64,000 nucleotides of DNA from DASSLY01 sp035689185. Its GTDB lineage: Bacteria; Actinomycetota; Actinomycetes; Actinomycetales; Dermatophilaceae. The translations under genes were made by a program, and so were the position numbers. The DNA lies in NCBI GenBank assembly GCA_035689185.1, contig DASSLY010000010.1:22045-86044 (forward strand), in the 5' to 3' direction. Positions 33,019 to 40,952 of this stretch are shown here, one piece after another. The notes beneath the pieces were generated by a model that was given only the letters and a program-made list of their open reading frames with translations, searched no databases and was not told the DNA's origin. Within the stretch, counting starts at the first letter, position 1, and each line of letters starts with the position of its first letter.

Positions 33019-35001
33019 TCACCCCCCGACGTGGATCGCCGGCCGCTTCGCGGCCTGCGGTTCGACCTTGCGGATGATCTCCCGCACGACCGGGGGCGTG
33101 TCGCCCTGGCCAAGGATGAGGTATCTGAGTAGGTGCAGCAGGGGCGAGCCCTCGGACCACTCGAAGTGGCAGTGCGGGCGCACGCCGGTGGCATCGCGCA
33201 GCGCAAGCAGGACGGCGGCTATGGCGTTGGGAGCGGCCGGGCTGGCCAGCCGCAGGATCCGGTGACCGTTGACCTCCACGCCGCGGACCTGCAGGACGTC
33301 GCTGAACTCCGAGGGGTCATCGATGTCGACCTCGAGGAACAGCACGTCGGCACGCCCCGGCAGGGGGTTCATTCCCCGCTGCTCAGCCTCCTTGGCGGCA
33401 TACTCCCGGTCGTCTCCGGACTGCCGCTTGTTCGCCACGAGGTGCAGCGCCCCGTCATGGGCGAGCGAGTCCTGGATGAACTGCCGCGCCAGCGGGTCGA
33501 ACTCGATGTGATCGACCCGCAGCTCGGTGGTCCGGGCCACTCGGGAGATCAAGGACACCAGGACGATGCCCACGATGAAGGCGAAGGAGATCGTTATCCC
33601 GTCCGGCTTCTCGATGACGTTGTCCGCCAGTGCGTACAGCAGCAACAGCGACAGCGTCGCAAAGCCCACGGTCGCCCGCCGCTGCCCGCGACGGCGGGCT
33701 GACAGGGTGACGGCCGCGGCGCCGGAGACCATCATCGCCAGGATGCCCGTGGCGTAGGCACCAGCCTGGGCGTTGACGTCGGCGGCGAACACCACGGTGA
33801 GCGCGATGCAGACGGTCGTGTAGACCAGCACCACCGGCCGCACGGCGCGGCCCCACTCCGGTGCCATCCCGTAGGCGGGAAGATAGCGCGGGACGATGTT
33901 GATCAGGCCGGCCATGGCGGAGGCCCCGGCGAACCACAGGATGAGAATCGTGCTGATGTCGTATGCGGTGCCGAAAACCTCACCGAGCCGCTCGTGGGCG
34001 AGGTAGGCCAGTGCCCGCCCGTTCGCGCGCCCCCCGGCCTGGAACTGCGAGCTGGGAACGAGCACGGTGGTGACGAAGCTGGTGGCGACCAGGAAGACCG
34101 ACATGATGACCGCCGCGGTGGCCAGCAGCTTGCGGGTGTTGCGCACCCGGGCGGCGACCCGCTCCTCGGCGCTGGACCCCTCGGCCGCGATCAGCGGCAT
34201 CATGCTCACCCCCGTCTCGAAGCCGGACAACCCCAGCACCAGCAACGGGAAGGCCAGGACCACCGGTCCCAGGTTGCCGGCGAAACCGCCGGGACCAGAG
34301 GCCAGCGCCTGGGTCCACGACGACCAGGTGGCCGGGTTCCCGAGGACGCCGATCACGCCGCTGACCACGACCACAGCGTTCAGCGCCAGGAACACCGCGA
34401 CCAGCGGGATCGCGACTGCCACGGCCTCGCCGAAGCCGAGCAGGAACACGCCGCCAAGGATCAGCAGCAGGAACACCGTGATCACCACGGGGTGCCCGTG
34501 CAGGGCGTCGGGAAAGGCGGGGCTCTCCAGGATGTGGACTGACGCGTCGGCGGCCGACAACGTGATCGTGATGATCCACGACGTGGCAACGAAACCCAGC
34601 AGGACCAGCACGAAGAACTTGCCGCGCCAAAAGGGAAGGGCGCCCTCCAACATGGCCACCGAGCCCTGGCCGTGCGGGCTTTCCTGTGCGACCCGGGCGT
34701 ACATCGGCAGCATCCCGAGCAGGGTCAACGCCACGATCAGCAACGTGGCCAGCGGCGACAAGGCGCCGGCCGCCAGAGCGGCGATGCCGGGCAGGTAGGC
34801 CAGGGTCGAGAAGTAGTCCACCCCGGTGAGGCACATGACCTTCCACCACGTCTGCGGAGGGGCGTGGTCCTCGGCAGCCTCCGGGCCGATCGGCTGCACG
34901 CGGTCTTTCAACAGCCACCGGGTCAGCGGCCGTTGGTGGGTGTTCGGGCCGGCGGGGCTGCGTACCAGTTCCGGCATGGTGACGCCGTCGCTCGGTGGCA
35001 T
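33019..35001 (-). CDS. APC superfamily permease with a C-terminal cytoplasmic domain
   Basis: This 660-aa transporter has about 12 hydrophobic segments (residues about 50-490) and a 165-aa soluble C-terminal extension. The first membrane region (TWWKVMCLTGVDYFSTLAYL then PGIAALAAGALSPLATLLIV) and GLSGFETGVSMMPLIAAEG are typical of a group of actinobacterial and proteobacterial permeases annotated as amino-acid transporters. The C-terminal domain (DHIEFDPLARQFIQDSLAHD onward) may be regulatory. The substrate is unknown. AGGGAG precedes ATG 35001. Confidence 0.87.
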   Translation of the reverse strand: MPPSDGVTMPELVRSPAGPNTHQRPLTRWLLKDRVQPIGPEAAEDHAPPQTWWKVMCLTGVDYFSTLAYLPGIAALAAGALSPLATLLIVALTLLGMLPMYARVAQESPHGQGSVAMLEGALPFWRGKFFVLVLLGFVATSWIITITLSAADASVHILESPAFPDALHGHPVVITVFLLLILGGVFLLGFGEAVAVAIPLVAVFLALNAVVVVSGVIGVLGNPATWSSWTQALASGPGGFAGNLGPVVLAFPLLVLGLSGFETGVSMMPLIAAEGSSAEERVAARVRNTRKLLATAAVIMSVFLVATSFVTTVLVPSSQFQAGGRANGRALAYLAHERLGEVFGTAYDISTILILWFAGASAMAGLINIVPRYLPAYGMAPEWGRAVRPVVLVYTTVCIALTVVFAADVNAQAGAYATGILAMMVSGAAAVTLSARRRGQRRATVGFATLSLLLLYALADNVIEKPDGITISFAFIVGIVLVSLISRVARTTELRVDHIEFDPLARQFIQDSLAHDGALHLVANKRQSGDDREYAAKEAEQRGMNPLPGRADVLFLEVDIDDPSEFSDVLQVRGVEVNGHRILRLASPAAPNAIAAVLLALRDATGVRPHCHFEWSEGSPLLHLLRYLILGQGDTPPVVREIIRKVEPQAAKRPAIHVGG

Positions 35002-35123
35002 GTCGTCTCCCTGGCAGGCGGCAATGTGCTCCTACCCTACGACCGGGCAGAGGGGTCGACCCCTGTCGCACGTCCGCGGGGCCTCACGTCGCGACCTCGG
35101 GCCCGGGCCCCGATGATGAGGTC

Positions 35124-36020
35124 ATGGAAGACGCTGACGTGGCCCGGCACCGTGTCGCCGTGACCGGCTCGTCCGGCAAGCTGGGACGCGCTGTCGTGGC
35201 CCACCTGCTCGATCACGGCTGGGACGTCCTCCGGCTGGATCGCCAGCGGCCGGCGGACCCGGCGGGTGCTCCGTTCGTGTCCGTCGACCTGACGGACTAC
35301 GGACAGGTGGCCGAGGCGCTGAGCGGCGGCGTCGACGAACACGGTGGGGCGCTCCAGGCGGTGGTCCACCTCGCCGCCATCCCGGCTCCCGGCCTGACCC
35401 CCAACGCGACCACGTTCGCCAACAACGCGGTGGCGACCTACAACGTCTTCGCCGCCGCCCGGGCCGCCGGCATCCGCAACATGGTGTGGGCCTCCAGCGA
35501 GACCGTGCTCGGCCTGCCCTTCGACTCACCGCCGCCCTACGTCCCCGTCGACGAGAACTACCGTGTCCTGCCCGAGTCGACATACTCCCTGGCCAAGGCG
35601 GTGGAGGAGGAGATGGCCCACCACTTCTGTCGCTGGGACCCCCAGCTGAAGATGGTCGGGCTGCGGTTCTCCAACGTGATGGAACCCGGCGACTACGCGG
35701 CCTTCCCCTCCTTCGACGCCGACCCGCAGCTTCGCAAGTGGAACCTGTGGGGGTACATCGACGCCCGCGACGGCGCCCAGGCGGTTCGCCGCGCGCTGGA
35801 GTACGCCGGCACGGGCATGGAGATCTTCATCATCGCCAACGCCGACACCGTCATGAGCCGGCCAAGCCGCCAGCTGGTGGCCGAGGTGTTCCCCGGCGTC
35901 GAGGTCCGGCGGCAGCTCGGCGAGCACGAGACCCTGTTGTGCATCGACAAGGCCACCGCGCTGCTGGGATTCCTCCCGGAACACTCCTGGCGTGACGAGC
36001 CGGGGACGCAAGCCCGGTAA
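35124..36020 (+). CDS. NAD-dependent epimerase/dehydratase (extended SDR)
   Basis: This 298-aa Rossmann protein starts with the NAD(P) motif TGSSGKLG at residues 14-21. It has the catalytic Ser (WASSETVLG) and YSLAK (Tyr154, Lys158). It resembles uronate-dehydrogenase-like and sugar-epimerase SDRs, but the substrate is not determinable. The ATG at 35124 gives the usual distance of the glycine motif from the N-terminus. It is divergent from the APC gene, with about 120 bases between them. Confidence 0.87.
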   Translation: MEDADVARHRVAVTGSSGKLGRAVVAHLLDHGWDVLRLDRQRPADPAGAPFVSVDLTDYGQVAEALSGGVDEHGGALQAVVHLAAIPAPGLTPNATTFANNAVATYNVFAAARAAGIRNMVWASSETVLGLPFDSPPPYVPVDENYRVLPESTYSLAKAVEEEMAHHFCRWDPQLKMVGLRFSNVMEPGDYAAFPSFDADPQLRKWNLWGYIDARDGAQAVRRALEYAGTGMEIFIIANADTVMSRPSRQLVAEVFPGVEVRRQLGEHETLLCIDKATALLGFLPEHSWRDEPGTQAR

Positions 36021-36189
36021 GACGGCTTCGCTGACCGTAGCGCTCAACGGCCGCGGTGCCGGCGGGCGGTGACGGCCGAGTTCTGCCATGCGCCCGCACC
36101 GGTTCGGGCGTACCTTGCGATGGTGCAGTGACTGGCCATGTGCCTGTTCGCCGGGCCCGTCATTCGAGGCAAACCGGGAGGGGATGACG

Positions 36190-37920
36190 ATGTCTGTTCG
36201 ACCGGCTGTTGGTGGCGTCGCAGCAGCGTTGCTGGTGTCGGTGGGCGTAGCGGCGCCAGCCGCGTCGGCAGGCGTAGCGGCGCCAGCCGCGTCGGCAGGC
36301 GTAGCGGTGCCAGCCGCGTCGGTGGGCGTGGCGGTGCCAGCCGCGTCGGCAGGCGTGGCGGTGCCAGCCGCGTCGGCGGCCGCAGACCGAGTCTCCCCGG
36401 GGCGCATACGGGTCACCTCGCTGTCAGCCGGCGGGCGGGCGTGGTTCCAGGGCCCGCCGACCGGCACGACCCCGCCCCTGCGGGCGGGCGCGCGAATCGC
36501 GTTCGGCAGCAACGTCGATGCCAACGATCCGCGGGGTGACCTGGCGGCTGGGCAAAGCGAGACGGCGATCGCCGCCGCTGGGTCGACCGTGGTAGCGGCG
36601 TGGAACGACGCGACCGGCTTCCTGGTCGGTCCGTCCACGGAGCGGCGGGCGTCGCTGACTGGGGTCGGTGTGTCCACCGACGGGGGGCGCACGTTCCGCG
36701 ATCTGAGCGGGTTGCGCAACAACACGCCGAACCAGCAGTGGTTCGGAGACCCGACGGTCGCAGCTATCGACGCGCACCATTTCGCGATCGGCAGCCTGTA
36801 CCTGCCCTCGAACCAGTTCGACTGTGCGACCGGGCCGGCCCGTTTCCAGCTCGCGGTGGAGATGCTCACCATCAGCTCCACCGGTGTCGCGTCGCTCGGG
36901 CTGCCCGTGGTGGCCGCCGACGGCGGGGACCTCTGCCCATTGTTGAACGACAACCCGGATGACGACCCGCCGAACATCGGGTTCCTGGACAAGGAGTGGC
37001 TGTCCTATGACAGGGCCAGCCGCCGTCTGGCGATGTCCTACACGCGGTTCTTCTTCGGCTTCAACGGTCAGAGCGGGGCCGGTCAGGTCGAGATGGTCCG
37101 GGCTCGTGTCCCAGCGGATCCGGGTGCACTCACCGCCGGATCGTGGCGTCCTCCGATCACGGTGTGGCCGGAGGAGTCGACCGTGGTGAACACCGGCGCG
37201 TATGTCGCGGTTGCCCCGGGTGGGGACGCCTACGTGTCCTGGGAGCGCAACGTTGACAGCAACCGGTTCAACGGAAACCCCTACGTGTTCATCCACGCCG
37301 CCCGCGTGCGTGTGGGGGACGTGTCGCCGGTGGTGGGCGGCCCCACGCGGCCGCGAGTGGTCACCCTGGGTCAACGCAACTCCAACGGGATCGGTGGAGT
37401 GAAGTCGTTGGACGCTGTGGTGATCGCCGGCTACAACCGCGGCCCGGGTCAGGACTTCCCCCGCGTCGCCGTCAACGCAGCGTTGAGGCAAGTCGTCCTC
37501 GTCTGGAACGACGCCAGTGCCCACCCACTTGGTGACATCTGGATGCGCGCCCTGCCGATGAACCTCGACATCACCGGACCCATCAGCAAGGTCAACGACG
37601 ACAACTCCTTCGCGCTCCACTTCCTGCCCGCAGTGAGCGTCCACGCCGACGGCTCCGTTGCCACGTCGTGGTATGACCGGCGCATCAGCGGCCCGGACTC
37701 CTCCCTGACGGACTACTTCGGGGAGATCCGGGCCACGCCCACCACGGCGGCAAAGGACTTCCGGATCACCACCGGCCCCAGCGACTGGACGAACACGTCG
37801 AGCTTTGTCATTCCGAACTTCGGTGACTACACCGACAACGCCTCATCGGGCAACACCACGTACTACACCTGGTCCGACGGACGGCTCGGGGTCCCACAGC
37901 CTTTCGTCGCACACAACTGA
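36190..37920 (+). CDS. Secreted sialidase/BNR-repeat propeller protein with a repetitive signal region
   Basis: This 576-aa protein has a hydrophobic leader (VRPAVGGVAAALLVSVG) extended by five copies of a GVAAPAASA-like nonapeptide before the mature part. The mature region has sialidase-like blades, including a BNR Asp-box (VSTDGGRTFRDLSG) and a similar opening (SETAIAAAGSTVVAAWNDAT). The late blades (PAVSVHADGSVATSWYDRR) resemble secreted exo-sialidase-like proteins of unknown substrate. The catalytic Arg triad and Tyr of true sialidases were not traceable, so hydrolase activity is unproven. ATG 36190 is preferred over ATG 36184 because of better spacing from GGAGGGG. Confidence 0.8.
   Translation: MSVRPAVGGVAAALLVSVGVAAPAASAGVAAPAASAGVAVPAASVGVAVPAASAGVAVPAASAAADRVSPGRIRVTSLSAGGRAWFQGPPTGTTPPLRAGARIAFGSNVDANDPRGDLAAGQSETAIAAAGSTVVAAWNDATGFLVGPSTERRASLTGVGVSTDGGRTFRDLSGLRNNTPNQQWFGDPTVAAIDAHHFAIGSLYLPSNQFDCATGPARFQLAVEMLTISSTGVASLGLPVVAADGGDLCPLLNDNPDDDPPNIGFLDKEWLSYDRASRRLAMSYTRFFFGFNGQSGAGQVEMVRARVPADPGALTAGSWRPPITVWPEESTVVNTGAYVAVAPGGDAYVSWERNVDSNRFNGNPYVFIHAARVRVGDVSPVVGGPTRPRVVTLGQRNSNGIGGVKSLDAVVIAGYNRGPGQDFPRVAVNAALRQVVLVWNDASAHPLGDIWMRALPMNLDITGPISKVNDDNSFALHFLPAVSVHADGSVATSWYDRRISGPDSSLTDYFGEIRATPTTAAKDFRITTGPSDWTNTSSFVIPNFGDYTDNASSGNTTYYTWSDGRLGVPQPFVAHN
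36244..36378 (+). repeat. 27-bp minisatellite in the signal-peptide region
   Basis: Five directly repeated 27-bp units encode GVAAPAASA, with third-base and A/V variants. They lie directly after the hydrophobic core, and each unit ends in an Ala-x-Ala-type signal-peptidase context. Copy number could vary between strains. Confidence 0.92.
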
Positions 37921-37951
37921 GGCGAGAATCGGGCACGTGGTGTTGACCGGC

Positions 37952-37980
37952 CGCGGCGGGGTCAGCTGAACACCGCCGCG
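37952..37980 (+). terminator. Hairpin terminator after the BNR protein gene
   Basis: An 8-bp perfect GC stem (CGCGGCGG at 37952-37959 with CCGCCGCG at 37973-37980) has a 13-base loop, 31 bases after the stop codon. Confidence 0.5.
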
Positions 37981-38039
37981 CGACCAGCATCCCCGGCCTT
38001 GGGCGGCGCCCTTGCACCGGAGGATCGAGAAGGAGCGCG

Positions 38040-38429
38040 ATGCCGGTACTGCAAGCTCAGATCCAGACCGACCAGGCCAGCCGGTACCTCGTTCAGCTCT
38101 GCAAGCACGCAGCCGCCATGAGCGGCGGCGGGCACGGCTCGCGCATGCACCTGCACGCACCGATGGCGCGCGGCGAGGTGCGGGTGGCCGCCGAGTGGTC
38201 GCGCACCAGCGGAACCCTCACCTTCACCCCCTGGGGCCGGTGCACGCTCAGCGCCGACGACGGCATCCTCACGCTGCGCGTCGACGCCGTCGACGCGGAC
38301 GGCACGGCCCGGATCCGCGACGTCGTCACCCGCGACTTCGAGCGGTTCACCCGCCGCCACCCGGTAACCGTGATCTGGCAACGGTCCGAGGACCCCGGCG
38401 CCGCCCCCTTAGGCACGCCGGCGACCTGA
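38040..38429 (+). CDS. DUF2218 domain protein
   Basis: This 129-aa protein matches DUF2218, a small family of unknown function. It has the pattern ASRYLVQLCKHAAAM, then HGSRMHLHAPMARGEVRVA, and an end with VVTRDFERFTRRHPVTVIWQR. The family often accompanies siderophore or ferric-reductase genes, but no such gene is adjacent here. It is probably cytoplasmic. The start has GAGAAGGAGCG upstream. Confidence 0.85.
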   Translation: MPVLQAQIQTDQASRYLVQLCKHAAAMSGGGHGSRMHLHAPMARGEVRVAAEWSRTSGTLTFTPWGRCTLSADDGILTLRVDAVDADGTARIRDVVTRDFERFTRRHPVTVIWQRSEDPGAAPLGTPAT

Positions 38430-38692
38430 CACCCCAGCCCCGCCGAGGCTTCCCGCGACCCAGCATCGCGGCGATCCGGCCGGCGCTGGCCGCCGTCGAG
38501 GGTCTACGGCTGGTCACCGGCCGGTCACCGGCTTAGTCACCGGCTGGTCATCGGCTGGTCGTCGGTCATCGCGTCGGACCGGCCGGGCGAGCATATGGCG
38601 TTGACAGGCCGGGAACAGTGCCCGCGAAGGAACACCCTTCAGATTGATGACAGTCGCCACAGTGGCTGACAACAGTCGATAAGGAGAATGTC

Positions 38693-39106
38693 ATGCAGAA
38701 GCAGGTTTCCGGCTGGCGCCGATACACCATGGGGGCGTCCTTGGTCGCAGCAGGCCTGGTGGCTGGAGCGGTGGCCGCCGGCTCGATCAGTGCCAACGCC
38801 GCGAGCGGCACCGCCTCTACGACCACGTACTCGGCGGCGTCGTCCAGCGCCAACCAAACCGCACCCGACCGGACCGTGGACGAGTCCAAGAGCCAGCGGC
38901 CGGATGAGAAGTTGCTCACGGGGACCAACGCCACCAAGGCGAGGGCGGCCGCCCTGGCGAAGTACCCCGGCGCCACCATCCAGCGGGTGGAGACCGACAG
39001 TGACGGGGTGTACGAGGCCCACATCGTCACCGCGTCCGGCCAGCGGCTGATCGTGCAGATGGACGCGAGCTTCACGGTGACCGGCACCGACTCCGGACAC
39101 CGGTAA
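38693..39106 (+). CDS. Secreted or membrane-anchored PepSY-like protein
   Basis: This 137-aa protein has an N-terminal membrane or signal segment (MGASLVAAGLVAGAVAAGSI then SANAAS), a Ser/Thr-rich linker and a PepSY-like end. The pattern TKARAAALAKYPGATIQRVE, then DSDGVYEAHIVTASGQRLIV and QMDASFTV is typical of the domain, which is thought to inhibit or bind proteases. AAGGAGAATGTC precedes the ATG. A strong hairpin follows the gene. Confidence 0.82.
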   Translation: MQKQVSGWRRYTMGASLVAAGLVAGAVAAGSISANAASGTASTTTYSAASSSANQTAPDRTVDESKSQRPDEKLLTGTNATKARAAALAKYPGATIQRVETDSDGVYEAHIVTASGQRLIVQMDASFTVTGTDSGHR

Positions 39107-39125
39107 CGCAGCTTTGTTGGCCGCG

Positions 39126-39157
39126 GCCCCGCACGTCCGGTTACGGGCGTGCGGGGC
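39126..39157. terminator. Strong hairpin terminator between convergent genes
   Basis: A 10-bp perfect stem (GCCCCGCACG at 39126-39135 with CGTGCGGGGC at 39148-39157) is extended by an inner 3-bp CCG/CGG step and a GTTA loop. It separates the PepSY gene from the convergent seven-gene cluster and could end both transcripts. Confidence 0.7.
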
Positions 39158-39278
39158 TGCCTGCGGCTGCGGCCGTCCCAGCGGTGGCGGCCCGGCGCCC
39201 TCGGCGGTCAGCCAGACGAAGACGGTCACGGGCACGAGGGACGTTGCCGCGCAACCGATTTGAGTAGGGTTGTCGTGC

Positions 39279-40952
39279 TCAGTCGGGGGGCTCGATGACG
39301 TCGAAGCGAAGACCAGAGGTCGCCTCTCCCGCTCCCGTCTCGCGGCGCCGGGCGCGCCACACGACATACCCATTCGGGGTATAGGTGAGCCGGTCCACCC
39401 GTCTGACCCGGGTGCCGACGGCGGAAACGATGTCCTCGTCGACGGCGGTGCCCGGCTGGTGGCTCACGGTGCGGCCGCGGACACCCTCGTCGGACACCTC
39501 GCAGGCCCCGTCGGGAAGCGCGGCGAGCCGCAGCCGGCGATGACCGTCGGGGCCTGCCTCGGCCGCTTCCAGCGGGTACCAGTGGTCTGGCAGCGTGGTC
39601 CCCAGCCGGTACACAAGTGACCCGTCCGGCACCGGTGCGGGCGCCCCGCCCCCATCAACGGACGGCCGGGCGACCAGCCAGCGCCGGTAGCGATCGACCC
39701 GCTCGCCGTCCTCGTCGGTGGTTGTCAGCTCGATGAGCCAGCCCAGGTTCGCCAGCTCGTCCCGGGCGAGGACGACGTCCTCCAGCGGTGGGCCTTCCAG
39801 CGGCGGCGGCGCGCTCGGCAGCAGGACCCGCAACCCGACACCGCCGTCGGCGGCCGCGGACGAGGGCGCTTGGACCTCCCAGAGCCGGAACCGCGACCCG
39901 GCGCCGTCGAGCCGGGCGGAGGGCAGGACCTCGGTCGTCGTGCCGAACGTGTCCACCACCGTCAACCCGGTGACCAGCACGACGCCGGGCGCGACCGGCA
40001 GCGGCACCAGGAACCAGTCGCCGGCATAGGAGTGGGCGAAGGCGACGAGCAGCTCACGGGCCGGGTCGATTCCCGCCAGCATGTCCAGGTCGACGTCGCC
40101 GTCCTCGATCGTCCAGTAGCCCGGCTCCGGCATGCCCTGGTAGCTCACCCGGGCCGGCCGCACCACGGTCACCGGGCCGGGGCTCGGCGTGGCCGGCAGC
40201 GAGGCCCGGTCGAAACAGTGCCAGTCCAGGCCGTCGCCGTCGTAGCCGGGGGCGCTCAGCTCCACCGGCTGCCCACCGAGGGCAGCGGTGCCGGTGAAGG
40301 CGTAGCCGAGCAGCAGCTCGGACCAGGCCTGCGGCGTCACGCCGCCGCCGGGCGTTCCGACCCGCCCCGTCATCCACCGCACCCAGGCCCGCGCCGGCGC
40401 ATCCAGCGCCGCTCGCAGGGACGGGTCCACGCCGGGTTCGGCCGGCAGCGAGCCGTGGCCGCCGTCCGGCCCGACGGCGGCCAGCCACGCGGCATACAGG
40501 GCGACAGCGTCCGGGAGGCGCCCGTCGAATGCCGCGAGCGCGCCGGTCTCGCCGCGGGCGCCGAGCGGGTATGACGTGGCCAGGGCTGCGCGCGCGAGGC
40601 TCAGGTCCGCGTCGCCGACCCCGGCGTCGGCGGCCAGGCGGAACAGCTCGCTGGCGAGCCGGACCCGGGTCGCCGTGTCGACCAGGTCGCCTGCCGGCGC
40701 TGGCTCGGCCTCCACGAGCGGCTCCACCTGGCCCGCTGCCGGCCGACCGGCAACGGAGAGCGGCGCCTGGAGGTGGCTCATGGTGACGGTGACCGGCGTG
40801 CCCCCGTCCTCGGCGAGCAGGCCGCCGGTCTGGAACTGCCGGGCGAGCAGCCACAACGGGTCGTGCACGCCGGCGGCGACGGCGGCCAACCGCTCCGGCT
40901 CGGTCGCCGCGGTCGACCAGGGGTGCAGGCTGGCCCCGGTGAGCGCGGTCAC
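39279..40952 (-). CDS. Uncharacterised 557-aa protein, last gene of the DUF6603 cluster
   Basis: I cannot assign a named family. The N-terminus contains HDPLWLLARQFQTGGLLAEDGG, and a later stretch reads EDVVLARDELANLGWLIE. From memory, both patterns recur in uncharacterised proteins of similar size from cyanobacteria, myxobacteria and actinobacteria. The protein is beta-rich with helical patches and has no signal peptide or membrane segment. The GTG start overlaps the upstream 717-aa gene by 4 bases (GTGA), so it is co-translated with it. It is the promoter-distal member of the operon and is followed by the strong hairpin at 39126-39157. Confidence 0.8.
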   Translation of the reverse strand: MTALTGASLHPWSTAATEPERLAAVAAGVHDPLWLLARQFQTGGLLAEDGGTPVTVTMSHLQAPLSVAGRPAAGQVEPLVEAEPAPAGDLVDTATRVRLASELFRLAADAGVGDADLSLARAALATSYPLGARGETGALAAFDGRLPDAVALYAAWLAAVGPDGGHGSLPAEPGVDPSLRAALDAPARAWVRWMTGRVGTPGGGVTPQAWSELLLGYAFTGTAALGGQPVELSAPGYDGDGLDWHCFDRASLPATPSPGPVTVVRPARVSYQGMPEPGYWTIEDGDVDLDMLAGIDPARELLVAFAHSYAGDWFLVPLPVAPGVVLVTGLTVVDTFGTTTEVLPSARLDGAGSRFRLWEVQAPSSAAADGGVGLRVLLPSAPPPLEGPPLEDVVLARDELANLGWLIELTTTDEDGERVDRYRRWLVARPSVDGGGAPAPVPDGSLVYRLGTTLPDHWYPLEAAEAGPDGHRRLRLAALPDGACEVSDEGVRGRTVSHQPGTAVDEDIVSAVGTRVRRVDRLTYTPNGYVVWRARRRETGAGEATSGLRFDVIEPPD

